NCBI GenBank assembly: GCA_947502635.1
Contig: CANNAN010000010.1
Span: 1 to 64,000 of the forward strand
DNA length: 64,000 bases
DNA from: an uncultured Flavobacteriaceae bacterium
Lineage (GTDB): Bacteria; Bacteroidota; Bacteroidia; Flavobacteriales; Flavobacteriaceae
Direction of reading: 5' to 3'
Shown: piece by piece, positions 35,655-44,975 of the stretch
Numbering within the stretch: position 1 is the stretch's first letter
Layout of the letters: the number at the start of each line of letters is the position of its first letter
The notes under the pieces: generated by a model
Databases searched by the model: none
Told to the model about the DNA's origin: nothing
The model's input: the letters and a program-made list of their open reading frames with translations, nothing else
Made by a program: the position numbers and the translations under genes

Positions 35655-36554
35655 TTAACTTTTTCCTCGCATTTCAATGTTAGTAACCATAATTCCTGCT
35701 GGGTCATAGCTTTGACCTCCACTTCTTATTACTAAATATATGGTGCCCGATTCGGTAAATGTTACTGTATTATTTACCGAATCTGTATTAGCATTTTTAA
35801 CACAACCGATAGTCGACAGACTTCCAGAAAAAGCTTCTGTAGCACAACCATCCCAGGTACTTAGCCCCATTATCTTATTATCTGAATATTCCTGACCTTG
35901 AACAGGAGGTGTCGTGCCAGCATATACTTCAAACCATGTGTTAGAAAAACCTGCGCCTCCAGAAACTAACATGTCTATAGTGTATTCCTTGTCTTTAACA
36001 ACTTCAATGGCTTGATAAATTCCTTGTTGCGCCCATTCTTGAGTGCTAAAAATAGTTGCGCTTCCTTCATTAAACACTAATTCTGCACCAGATGCACTAA
36101 TACTAAGAGCAGTCCATTTTGCATGATCTGTAGCATTTTCAAGTTTGCCTCCCTCAATAATATTTCCAGCAATCGGGTCTGATTGGGGCACAATAAGTTC
36201 AAGGTTAGATGTATTGGTTTCTCCGCCTCGTCCAATTACTGTATGCATAATGTTATAAGTTCCCGCATCTGGTAAAAAGATTTCTTCTTTTGTACTTCCA
36301 GAGTAGCTTCCTGTACCGATGTCCCATTTAGAGGCAATAACATTATCGCCCTGAGATTCTAATAAATATCTATTGGTAATACCTTCTATTGGTGTTATGG
36401 TAAAAGAGGCATCTACGTTAGGATCTGCTGGCCCATTTCCGTCAATAGAATCATTAGGGTGGCAGCTTATCATTGCACCTAAACTAAATACTAAGAGTAC
36501 TAAGTAGATACATTGATTGCGTCTTATTTTTGTGACCATATTTTTTGTCTTCAT
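35655..36554 (-). CDS. Putative surface glycan-binding lipoprotein (PKD + CBM-like)
   Basis: A 299-residue lipoprotein (LGAMISCHPND). The first domain (about 45-130) is PKD-like (ASFTITPIEGITNRYLLESQ; GTYNIMHTVIGRGGETNTS). The second (about 135-299) is a beta-sandwich resembling carbohydrate-binding modules, with exposed Trp residues (AKWTALSISASGAELVFNEG; STWDGCATEAFSG). Directly after SusD in the operon, it fits the SGBP-B/SusE position, capturing glucan at the cell surface. It has no catalytic motif. Confidence 0.75.
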   Translation of the reverse strand: MKTKNMVTKIRRNQCIYLVLLVFSLGAMISCHPNDSIDGNGPADPNVDASFTITPIEGITNRYLLESQGDNVIASKWDIGTGSYSGSTKEEIFLPDAGTYNIMHTVIGRGGETNTSNLELIVPQSDPIAGNIIEGGKLENATDHAKWTALSISASGAELVFNEGSATIFSTQEWAQQGIYQAIEVVKDKEYTIDMLVSGGAGFSNTWFEVYAGTTPPVQGQEYSDNKIMGLSTWDGCATEAFSGSLSTIGCVKNANTDSVNNTVTFTESGTIYLVIRSGGQSYDPAGIMVTNIEMRGKS

Positions 36555-36569
36555 TTTTTAGTTTTATTA

Positions 36570-38081
36570 TTAATAATTAGGATTCTGATCGATTAGAGTG
36601 TTCTCCAATTCTTTTAAAGGAATTGGCAAAATTTCATTTTTACCCGCAGTAAACCCTTTACTTGCTAGGACTGTTGCTGCTCTTCCTGTTCTTACAAGAT
36701 CAAACCAGCGGTGACCTTCTCCTGCTAGTTCAAGTCTTCGTTCTGCTATAATTGCATCCATAGAAACAGGAATAGAAGCTAATCCAACTCTCGCTCTTAC
36801 GGCATCTAATAATGCTTGAGCTCTTGCTCCTGTACCTCCTAATGCTTCCGCTTCCATTAAATAGGTATCGGCCAACCTGATGGCATAAACATGTTGTTTG
36901 TAATTCAAAACAGTTGCTCCACCACCTGTTGAGACATCTGATGTTAATGGCATGAATTTTTTAAGAAAATAACCTGTATCTAAATAGCCTTGTTCATAGC
37001 TTACTTGCCCTGCTGTTTGTAATGCTAATAGATCTGCAATAGTGGCATCAAAACGAGGGTCTCCATTAAGTGCATCATATAAACTTTGAGTAATAATACT
37101 GAAACTCCAACCTGAGGCATAATCTGGTGCGGTTGAACCTCCAGGTCTGGAAAAACCTCTGGGACCTACCATAACATTTAAAGAGTTTCCTTCGTCTGCT
37201 CCATCGCCCCAATTTCCCCAATCGGCATTACTTTGATCTGTATAGGCTATTTCTATTATAGCTTCAGAATTATAGGTATTACTAATAACCCATAAATCTT
37301 CAAAGTTGTCTAATAACTTATATCCATACATACTTGTGCTTCCAGGCGTACCATTTACATCTTCAAATTCTGTAGCTGCCAATGCATTTTTTCCTTGATA
37401 TAGATATACTTTGCCTAATAATGCTTGTGCAGCCCCTTTTGAGAAACGTCCTGCTTCAGTTCCAAGATCAACAGTAGGTGGCAAGCTAGGTATCGCATCT
37501 GTTAGATCTTTTTCGATTTGTTCGTAAACCTTTTCAGGTGCTTCCTGAACTACATTGTATATTTCGCTCGCAGGAATAGGTTCTATTATTAGTGGAATGT
37601 TTTTGAACATACGTACTAATTCAAAATAGTAATAAGCCCTTAATGTTTTAGTTTCTGCTGTAAATCTTGCTTTTTTAGCATCATCCATAGGAACGTCTGG
37701 TAGTTTTGATAATAAAACATTTGCTCTAAAAACGCCTTGATAAAAATCATTCCAATAACTAGGTGGAATAGTTGATTGACTTAATGAATAATCTGAAAAA
37801 GACTGTATTCCTGCACCATCTGTAGCACCGCCACCACCAGCATAATGATCGTCTGACCCTGCATTAAACCATGCGATCATATTATCAAATCCATTCGATT
37901 GCTTTCTTAGCACATCGTAAGTAGCTACTAAACCAGAATAGGCTTCACTTTCATTTTTATAATAGTTATCTTCTAAGGCAGTCCCTAAAGGTTCTACCTC
38001 TAAATAAGACTCAGAACAAGACATTAAAGTCATGAAAAGTGCCAAACCAAATAATGAAATTTTAATAGTTTTTAGTTTCAT
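36570..38081 (-). CDS. SusD/RagB-family nutrient-binding lipoprotein
   Basis: A 503-residue SusD homologue: SPII signal (LFMTLMSCSES), then TPR-like helices with NDFYQGVFRANVLLSKLP and ETKTLRAYYYFELVRMFKNI, and the C-terminal ELAGEGHRWFDLVRTGRA signature. It forms the lid of the SusC transporter and binds glucan oligosaccharides at the cell surface. It lies 11 nt after susC and 15 nt before the glycan-binding protein gene. Substrate is inferred from the GH16/GH30/GH3 set. Confidence 0.95.
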   Translation of the reverse strand: MKLKTIKISLFGLALFMTLMSCSESYLEVEPLGTALEDNYYKNESEAYSGLVATYDVLRKQSNGFDNMIAWFNAGSDDHYAGGGGATDGAGIQSFSDYSLSQSTIPPSYWNDFYQGVFRANVLLSKLPDVPMDDAKKARFTAETKTLRAYYYFELVRMFKNIPLIIEPIPASEIYNVVQEAPEKVYEQIEKDLTDAIPSLPPTVDLGTEAGRFSKGAAQALLGKVYLYQGKNALAATEFEDVNGTPGSTSMYGYKLLDNFEDLWVISNTYNSEAIIEIAYTDQSNADWGNWGDGADEGNSLNVMVGPRGFSRPGGSTAPDYASGWSFSIITQSLYDALNGDPRFDATIADLLALQTAGQVSYEQGYLDTGYFLKKFMPLTSDVSTGGGATVLNYKQHVYAIRLADTYLMEAEALGGTGARAQALLDAVRARVGLASIPVSMDAIIAERRLELAGEGHRWFDLVRTGRAATVLASKGFTAGKNEILPIPLKELENTLIDQNPNY

Positions 38082-38092
38082 AATAATCGTTT

Positions 38093-41000
38093 TTAAAATT
38101 GTAAATTAACGCCTAACAAACCTGTTTTTGCTTGAGGATAATACCCTCTGTCTATTCCAAATATTCCGCCACCAATTTCTGGATCATAACCAGAATATTT
38201 AGTGAAAGTGAATAGATTTTCTCCTGTTAAATAGATCCTTATTTTTTCAATTCCTATTTTATCAGTCACTTGTTTAGGTATAGAATATCCAACTTGTATT
38301 GTTTTAAATCTTAAATAATCACCATCTTCTAAATAAAAATCTGACGGGTTATTAAAGTTCTTATTGGTGTCGTTTGTAGTTAGCCTTGGAAATGTATTAG
38401 AAGTACCTTCACCAGTCCATCTTCCTAATGCGGTTGTTTGATAGTTGGCATTTCCAATATCTAAACGTCTAAGTCCTTGAAAAATCTTATTACCAGTAGC
38501 CCCTTGAGCAAATACCATTAAATCGAAATTTTTATAATCTAAATTAATAGTAAATCCAAAAGTTAATTTAGGTATTGAACTTCCAAGAAAGTCTCTGTCA
38601 TCGTCAGTAATAACACCATCACCATCAATGTCTTGCCATTTAAAATCACCTGGTTTGGCATCTGGCTGAATAAGTCCGCCCGATGTGTTTGTATAGGCAT
38701 TAATCTCTTCCTGGTTTTGGAAAATTCCATCAGTCTTAAATCCATAGAATGAATTATATGATTGTCCAACTTGAGTTCTGGTTATTGGAAAAGTACTGGA
38801 TTGAATGGTTGCTCCTCCTGATAAAAAGTCTATTCCATTTCCTAAAAATGTCACTTCATTTTTCAAAAAGGATACATTTCCATTTAGAGATACATTCAAT
38901 TCATTAAAATTCTTATTATAACCTAGCTCTACATCAATTCCTTTATTTTCCATATCGGCAACATTACCAACAGGAAGTCCTGTAGAACCAACATACCCTG
39001 GAATTGGAACATCTCGTAAAATTCCGATGGTTGTTTTATTATACCAATCGAAAGACACTCTTAAGTTTTGAAATAATTTGGCATCAAAACCAATATTTGT
39101 TTGACTGGTTTCTTCCCATTTTAAATCTGGATTTGATGGGGCATTAGGACTATTACCAATAGTTACAGCACCAGTATTACCAATTGTGTAGTTTCTTCCA
39201 TCTCCAATTGTTGATAGGTATCTAAAATCTCCAATGGCATCATTTCCTGTAACACCATAACCTCCTCTTAATTTTAACTGGTTTATAACATTGTTTTCTG
39301 GCCAAAAACCTTCTTTAGAGGGTACCCATCCTGCTGAGAAGGAAGGGAAAATACCATATTTATTATTTGAACCGAAACGAGAAGAACCATCTCGTCGTAT
39401 AATACCCGTTAATAGATATTTTTCTTTATAATCGTAAGTTAATCTTGAAAACAATGATGTTACTTTATGCTCCGCTCCTTTGTAAGCAGATGCATTAATC
39501 TGATCGACAGGGACACTAAAGTTGAAAGATGCATCTTGATAACTATCTGCTGGAATACCAAAATAGGTAACACTTTCTCCACTTGTAATATTATCTACAT
39601 ATACCCCTTGTCCTAACAGCACACTAAAATTGTGGTTTTTAATCTTTTTATTATAAGAAATGGTGTTTTCTACATTCCAGCCAAAGCCTTTATTTGTATT
39701 TCTTGAAATATTGTTTTGAGTTACAACAGATGCAGCATTTAAATAAGATTCTGGAGTAAAACTTTCATCACCCCAATAAGCCAATTTACCACCAAGAGTT
39801 GTTCTTACTTTAAGTCCTTCTATAAGTTCTATCTCAACATAGGCATTGCCTACAAAATTCTCAGACCAACCATAGTTTCCTAATCTTGTTTGCTGATACG
39901 CTAATGGGTTTGTGATTTCTTGTCCGACTTGTGACGAAATTCCATAAGGATTGCCATTAATATCTCTAAAAACACCATTGTTAGTATACGGTGCTTGATT
40001 CGCAAGTACAGGATCTGTCTCAACAGCAGGAGTTAAAGGGTCTAAATTTATTGCAGAAGCAAGTGGGCCTCCAAATTCGTTATTTGTATTGCCTATACCA
40101 ATATTTTTCTCTCTGGAATAGCCTACTGTTTGGCCTAATTTTATATAATCGTTTATTTTATGAGTTGAATTTAAACGAATGTTTTTTCTGTTGTATCGAG
40201 ATATGTCAGACATTACAATACCCTCCTGATCTAACAATCCAAAAGAGGCATAAAACGTTGATTTATCATTACCTCCACTTAAACTTAGCTCATGGCTTTG
40301 TCGTTGCGCATTATCATTAAATATTTGTGATTGCCAGTCAGTACCTTTACCAAAAGATTCTGGGTTAGAAAACCTAATTGGATTTCCTCCTGCCACAGAA
40401 GCCTCATTCATTAAAGTGGCATACTCTGTAGCATTTAATAGGTTTAATTTTCTTGCAGTAGTAGAAACACCTGTATACCCATTGTAGTTAACACTAAGTT
40501 TACCAGATTTTCCTTTTTTAGTTGTTATAAGAATAACTCCTGTTGCTGCTCTTGCTCCATAAATTGCCTGAGATGCAGCATCTTTTAAAACTTCCATAGA
40601 TGCTATGTCTGCTTGATTAAGATATCCTATACCACCAGCATCTACTACAACACCATCTACAACCCAAAGCGGTTCGTTGTTACCAAATGTTGTTATTCCC
40701 CTTACTCTAATAGTAGATGAGGAGCCTGGTTGTCCAGAATTAGCTGCAATTGTTAAACCAGAAACACGACCTTGTAAAGATTGTTCTACCCTGGTTATTG
40801 GTAAATCTTCCAGATCACTTTGTTTAACACCAGAAATAGCTCCTGTTACAACACTTTTTTTCTGTGTGCCATAGCCTATTACAACTACTTCATCCAATAA
40901 CTTAGTATCTTCTTTTAAAGTAATTGTTATTTGTTCTCTTCCATTAACAGGTACTTCTATAGTTGTATACCCTATAAAACTAATTACCAATACACTATTT

Positions 41001-41200
41001 GATGGTGCTTGCAGGCTAAACTTGCCATCATAATCGGAGGTAGTTCCTTGAGCAGTATCTTTAAGTAGGATAGAAGCTCCTGGAATGGGTAAGCCATCAT
41101 TATCATTAACAATTCCATTTACAACCAAGTCCTGCGCTTGTATATACAGTGTAAATAGAAAAGAAAAGAAACATAAAGCATGTAATTTTTTTAATTTCAT
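38093..41200 (-). CDS. SusC/RagA-family TonB-linked glucan transporter
   Basis: A 1035-residue outer-membrane transporter. The start at 41200 is preferred to one 63 nt upstream because it gives a normal signal peptide (MKLKKLHALCFFSFLFTLYI, then QA). A CarboxypepD_reg-like domain (about 25-100) is followed by the TonB box and SusC plug signature (DEVVVIGYGTQKKSVVTGAI; GVILITTKKGKSGKLSVNYN) and a large barrel. It imports the oligosaccharides released outside the cell. It is the first gene of the eight-gene locus and is preceded by a likely activated promoter. Confidence 0.95.
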   Translation of the reverse strand: MKLKKLHALCFFSFLFTLYIQAQDLVVNGIVNDNDGLPIPGASILLKDTAQGTTSDYDGKFSLQAPSNSVLVISFIGYTTIEVPVNGREQITITLKEDTKLLDEVVVIGYGTQKKSVVTGAISGVKQSDLEDLPITRVEQSLQGRVSGLTIAANSGQPGSSSTIRVRGITTFGNNEPLWVVDGVVVDAGGIGYLNQADIASMEVLKDAASQAIYGARAATGVILITTKKGKSGKLSVNYNGYTGVSTTARKLNLLNATEYATLMNEASVAGGNPIRFSNPESFGKGTDWQSQIFNDNAQRQSHELSLSGGNDKSTFYASFGLLDQEGIVMSDISRYNRKNIRLNSTHKINDYIKLGQTVGYSREKNIGIGNTNNEFGGPLASAINLDPLTPAVETDPVLANQAPYTNNGVFRDINGNPYGISSQVGQEITNPLAYQQTRLGNYGWSENFVGNAYVEIELIEGLKVRTTLGGKLAYWGDESFTPESYLNAASVVTQNNISRNTNKGFGWNVENTISYNKKIKNHNFSVLLGQGVYVDNITSGESVTYFGIPADSYQDASFNFSVPVDQINASAYKGAEHKVTSLFSRLTYDYKEKYLLTGIIRRDGSSRFGSNNKYGIFPSFSAGWVPSKEGFWPENNVINQLKLRGGYGVTGNDAIGDFRYLSTIGDGRNYTIGNTGAVTIGNSPNAPSNPDLKWEETSQTNIGFDAKLFQNLRVSFDWYNKTTIGILRDVPIPGYVGSTGLPVGNVADMENKGIDVELGYNKNFNELNVSLNGNVSFLKNEVTFLGNGIDFLSGGATIQSSTFPITRTQVGQSYNSFYGFKTDGIFQNQEEINAYTNTSGGLIQPDAKPGDFKWQDIDGDGVITDDDRDFLGSSIPKLTFGFTINLDYKNFDLMVFAQGATGNKIFQGLRRLDIGNANYQTTALGRWTGEGTSNTFPRLTTNDTNKNFNNPSDFYLEDGDYLRFKTIQVGYSIPKQVTDKIGIEKIRIYLTGENLFTFTKYSGYDPEIGGGIFGIDRGYYPQAKTGLLGVNLQF

Positions 41201-41239
41201 TATTGTTAGTTTTTGAGTTAATAATTTGTTAATATGATC

Positions 41240-41247
41240 GAAATATA
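41240..41247 (-). promoter_or_regulatory. Likely -7 element of the susC promoter
   Basis: TATATTTC on the minus strand, one base from the TAnnTTTG consensus, 40 nt before the susC start. No good -33 sequence is present at the normal distance, which suits a promoter that depends on an activator bound at the repeats upstream. Confidence 0.45.
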
Positions 41248-41282
41248 AACTCGATTTTATCAATTTGATATAATTTATATTT

Positions 41283-41330
41283 TACAAAAACACATCAATC
41301 ATCAATTTTGAGTACTACAAAAACACATCA
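41283..41330. repeat. Pair of direct repeats, probable PUL operator
   Basis: TACAAAAACACATCA occurs exactly twice, at 41283-41297 and 41316-41330. The start-to-start spacing is 33 bp, about three helical turns, so both face the same side of DNA. They lie in the divergent region between susC and the LuxR-type regulator, roughly 36-90 bp upstream of the susC -7. This is the expected position for an activator site. Confidence 0.65.
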
Positions 41331-41493
41331 TTTTATTTATAAATAATTGATTTATAGTGTTTTAAAATAGTCTTTTATTTTCTTTCACTTTTTCAAACAA
41401 ATAAACGAACACTACATTTATGTATCTTGAGCTATATTAATTGTAGACAAATTAAAAAGCCTATATCTAGATTAAAATCACATACATTAAATC

Positions 41494-44370
41494 ATGAAAC
41501 TTATAGTTATCTATTTTTCATTAATTATCTTTTTTCTTCCTGCGTCCTGTTTGTTTTGTCAAGAAAAAAACATAGGCACACCTAATATTACTAATTATAA
41601 GAAAAGTGACTATCGAAGCGGTACGCAAAACTGGAATATAGACCAAGACAAAAATGGCAATATGTACTTTGCTAATAACAAGGGGCTTTTACAGTTTGAT
41701 GGTACTACTTGGCGCAATTACAGAATACCGAACTCTCTTGCCGTTAGAAGTTTAAAAGTTGATAATGAAACTGGACGAATTTATGTTGGTGGGTATAATG
41801 AGTTTGGCTATTTTGAATCTGATTTAAATGGAAATTTAATTTATGTTTCTTTAATGGACCTCATTGAGAATGTAAATTTTATTAAATCTGATTTTACATG
41901 GAAAATTCATATTCTTAACGATGAGGTCGTTTTTCAATCTTTCAATGTAGCTTATGTTTACTTGAATGATAAAATAAAATTATTGGAAGCCCCTAACCGT
42001 TTTCAGTTTTCATATAAAATAGATAATAGTATCTATTTTCAAGACCCATCAACAGGTATTCTAGAATATAAAAATGGAAGCTTAAATTTGTTAGAAGGTA
42101 CTGGCTTTTTTAATAATTCTGAAATATGGGGAATCATACCTATACCAAGCAACAAGCTATTAATAGCGACTCTAGAAAAAGGGTTGTTTGTTTATGATAA
42201 TAAAAAAATAACATCATGGAATACAGAGTCTAATGATTTTATTAGCAAGAATAGTTCTTTAGGAGGTGTCTCTATAAATAATGAATTGATTGTATTGAAT
42301 TCTGTGTTAAATGGCATTATTATCTGCAATCTTAAAGGAGATATAATCCAACATTTAAATATTGAACGTGGACTTCAAAATAATACTATTTTGAGTTCAT
42401 TTATAGATCGTAAAAACAACCTCTGGCTAGGTTTAGATAATGGTATTTCTTTTGTGAATATAAATTCACCATTTACTTACTTCACTACAAGTGACAACTT
42501 AGGGACTGTTTACGGTTCTGTACTACACAAAGGTTATTTATACGCAGCTACTAATCAAGGTGTTTTTTGTCATTTATTAAAGGGGTCTTTTTTAGATAAT
42601 TCATTTACATTAGTAGAAGGGACCACTGCACAATCATGGAACATACAAGTTATAGGCAACGAGCTAGTTTGTGCTAATAATAGAGGTGCATTAGTTATTG
42701 AAGGTAAAAAAACCATCAAAGTTTTAGATAATATTGGTTATTATACTTTTAAAAGAATACCCAATAACCCCAACTTTGTTATAGGATCAAATTATACAGG
42801 CTTTGCTTTGTTTGAAATAACAAGTGAAGGGTTAGTCTACAAAAACAAAATTAATGGTTTTGATAAATCGTCTACCTTATTTGAATTAGATGATTCTTTT
42901 TTATGGTTAAACAAAGAGAATCTTCTATATCAAATGGAAATTTCTGAAGATTTGAAAAAATTCAAATCAATAAGAACAATAACAATGTTAACCCCAGAAC
43001 TTCAGGGGACTAGGAGTCTACAAAAAATAAATGGACATGTGTATTTTCAAACTAACAATCAATTTTATTCTTATTCAAAAAGACAAAACATATTTATTGA
43101 AGAAAAAGAGTTAAGTAAATTATTTAAAAATATACCTGAAATTAATGCATTGATAGAAGACTCGCATAAAAACTTATGGTACACCTTTAATGAATCTTTA
43201 GGTGTATTAATGAAAGGTGTAACGGGTAGTTATAAAAAACATCAGGCAACATTTTCTAATTTAACAGGAAATCTAGTTAACAACTATTTATCAATAAATA
43301 CCATTAACCCTAAAAATATTTTGATTGGTTCTACAAATGGATTGGTAAATTTCGATTCACAATTTTCAAATAAAACTAGTACTAAACCTAGAATATTTGT
43401 TAGAAGTTTTTCTTTTGCAGATAACACCATTATGCAAGGAAATCCGCAACAAAAGACTCAGGAGCTTAAGATTCCATACAAAGCTAATCATGTTAAATTT
43501 ACATTTTCCTCTCCTGAATTTGAAAACACTAACAACGCTATATATACTTATCAATTAGAACCATTTGATAATAAATGGAGTCAATGGACCCAAACAGCCA
43601 TAAAAGAATATACCAATTTAAGAGAGGGGAATTATACCATGAAGGTTAAGACAAAAAACAGTTATGGTATTGAGTCTAATGAGGAATATTTCACTTTTAG
43701 TGTCTCTCCTCCTTGGTATAGACATTATCTGGCTTACATGGCTTATCTAATATTTTTAGGGCTTTCTATTTATTTTGCATACATAATTATAACGGCGAGA
43801 TATAGAAAAAGAGAGTATTATAAAACTGTTGAACAAAGGAAAATTTACTTAGAAAAAGAATCAAAAATTAGACAAGAGCAATACTTAATGGAAAAGGAAA
43901 TTGAAAAGCTGAACAGAGACAAACTTAAAACAAGAATTCTTTCGAAAGACAAAGAACTCGTAAGTAACTCATTACAGGTTGCTAAAAAAAATAAAATATT
44001 GAATGATATTATCCAGAAACTAAAAGATATGGACAAATTGTCTATGAATGAGGAAACAAAATTTCAATTTAATAAATTAAAAAAGAGTATTATTAAAGAG
44101 GTAAACACCGATAAAAGCTGGAAAAATTTAGAAAAACATATAAGGAATGTTCATTTTGATTTTTTAAAACGATTAAAAGAGAAACATCCAGCCATATCCC
44201 CTCGAGAGCTTGATTTATCTACATGTTTATTAATTAACATGTCTACCAAAGAAATAGTAGAAGTTATGAATATTTCAATTAAAGGTGTTGAACTTGCCAG
44301 ATATCGATTACGTAAAAAACTCGGCTTAAAAAGAAAACAAAGCTTAACAGGCTATTTAATGGGTATTTGA
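41494..44370 (+). CDS. Membrane-spanning beta-propeller/Y_Y_Y LuxR-type regulator
   Basis: A 958-residue one-component regulator. A signal peptide (LIIFFLPASCLFCQ) leads into Reg_prop-type beta-propeller repeats (about 30-640), a triple-tyrosine Y_Y_Y domain (about 679-735, IYTYQLEPFDNKWSQWTQ), a membrane span (about 745-768), a coiled coil (about 775-840) and a C-terminal LuxR-like HTH (about 900-950, SPRELDLSTCLLINMSTKEI). There is no histidine kinase or receiver, so it differs from the hybrid two-component regulators that control many PULs. It is divergent from susC and probably senses glucan fragments in the periplasm and activates the locus. Confidence 0.88.
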   Translation: MKLIVIYFSLIIFFLPASCLFCQEKNIGTPNITNYKKSDYRSGTQNWNIDQDKNGNMYFANNKGLLQFDGTTWRNYRIPNSLAVRSLKVDNETGRIYVGGYNEFGYFESDLNGNLIYVSLMDLIENVNFIKSDFTWKIHILNDEVVFQSFNVAYVYLNDKIKLLEAPNRFQFSYKIDNSIYFQDPSTGILEYKNGSLNLLEGTGFFNNSEIWGIIPIPSNKLLIATLEKGLFVYDNKKITSWNTESNDFISKNSSLGGVSINNELIVLNSVLNGIIICNLKGDIIQHLNIERGLQNNTILSSFIDRKNNLWLGLDNGISFVNINSPFTYFTTSDNLGTVYGSVLHKGYLYAATNQGVFCHLLKGSFLDNSFTLVEGTTAQSWNIQVIGNELVCANNRGALVIEGKKTIKVLDNIGYYTFKRIPNNPNFVIGSNYTGFALFEITSEGLVYKNKINGFDKSSTLFELDDSFLWLNKENLLYQMEISEDLKKFKSIRTITMLTPELQGTRSLQKINGHVYFQTNNQFYSYSKRQNIFIEEKELSKLFKNIPEINALIEDSHKNLWYTFNESLGVLMKGVTGSYKKHQATFSNLTGNLVNNYLSINTINPKNILIGSTNGLVNFDSQFSNKTSTKPRIFVRSFSFADNTIMQGNPQQKTQELKIPYKANHVKFTFSSPEFENTNNAIYTYQLEPFDNKWSQWTQTAIKEYTNLREGNYTMKVKTKNSYGIESNEEYFTFSVSPPWYRHYLAYMAYLIFLGLSIYFAYIIITARYRKREYYKTVEQRKIYLEKESKIRQEQYLMEKEIEKLNRDKLKTRILSKDKELVSNSLQVAKKNKILNDIIQKLKDMDKLSMNEETKFQFNKLKKSIIKEVNTDKSWKNLEKHIRNVHFDFLKRLKEKHPAISPRELDLSTCLLINMSTKEIVEVMNISIKGVELARYRLRKKLGLKRKQSLTGYLMGI

Positions 44371-44484
44371 TTTGGAATAACTTTACTGTAATTGTATAGG
44401 TTGTGTAGTGTTTGAATCTTTAAAATAACTTGATTTTGATATCTAAAGTAATTATGATGATTTATTATATGTAATCAAGTTTAT

Positions 44485-44571
44485 CCAATTCTGAAATTAA
44501 TAATAGGTTAGACATTTTTCCTGTACGCTCTACTAGTAAAACCCTCAATATTTTAGTATTGAGATTTTTTT
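44485..44571 (+). ncRNA. Putative small RNA, repeat copy 3
   Basis: Core at 44506 (GGTTAGACATTTTTCCTGTA) differs from copies 1 and 2 at two positions and is followed by CGCTCTACTAG as in copy 2. It ends in a different hairpin (CTCAATA / TATTGAG) and a 7-T run (44565-44571), so the core is conserved while the terminator stem sequence is not. It lies 114 nt after the regulator gene. The remainder of the 44371-44975 intergenic stretch shows nothing recognisable apart from the leader of the next gene. Confidence 0.5.
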
Positions 44572-44975
44572 GTTTTTAATGTTCATCTTATTTTTTACCA
44601 TAGCGGACTAAATTCCTATTAAATAGCCTTGTATTTAATCAGTGAATTTTTAATTTAAATTCTTTTACTTTAATAAACAAAAACGAAATTATTAGTCAAC
44701 TCATTGACTTACAGTTGATAAGTTCTTTGAGTAGCGTTTGAATTTTGAGATTTTTTATTGCTGATTTTTTTTGTTCTAGCTGTGAACTAATAATGATATA
44801 AATCACTTTACATGTTAAGAGAATATATGATTATTTATATATAAGCTGTGAAATTTTGTTCAAAATTTGTAACTTGTGTGAATTAATGGTCTGATTATAA
44901 GATTGATACATAGCTCTGTCATACTAGTGAAAAAGAAAAGTTATTGTTTTTATATAATTTTTAAAAATAGTAATC

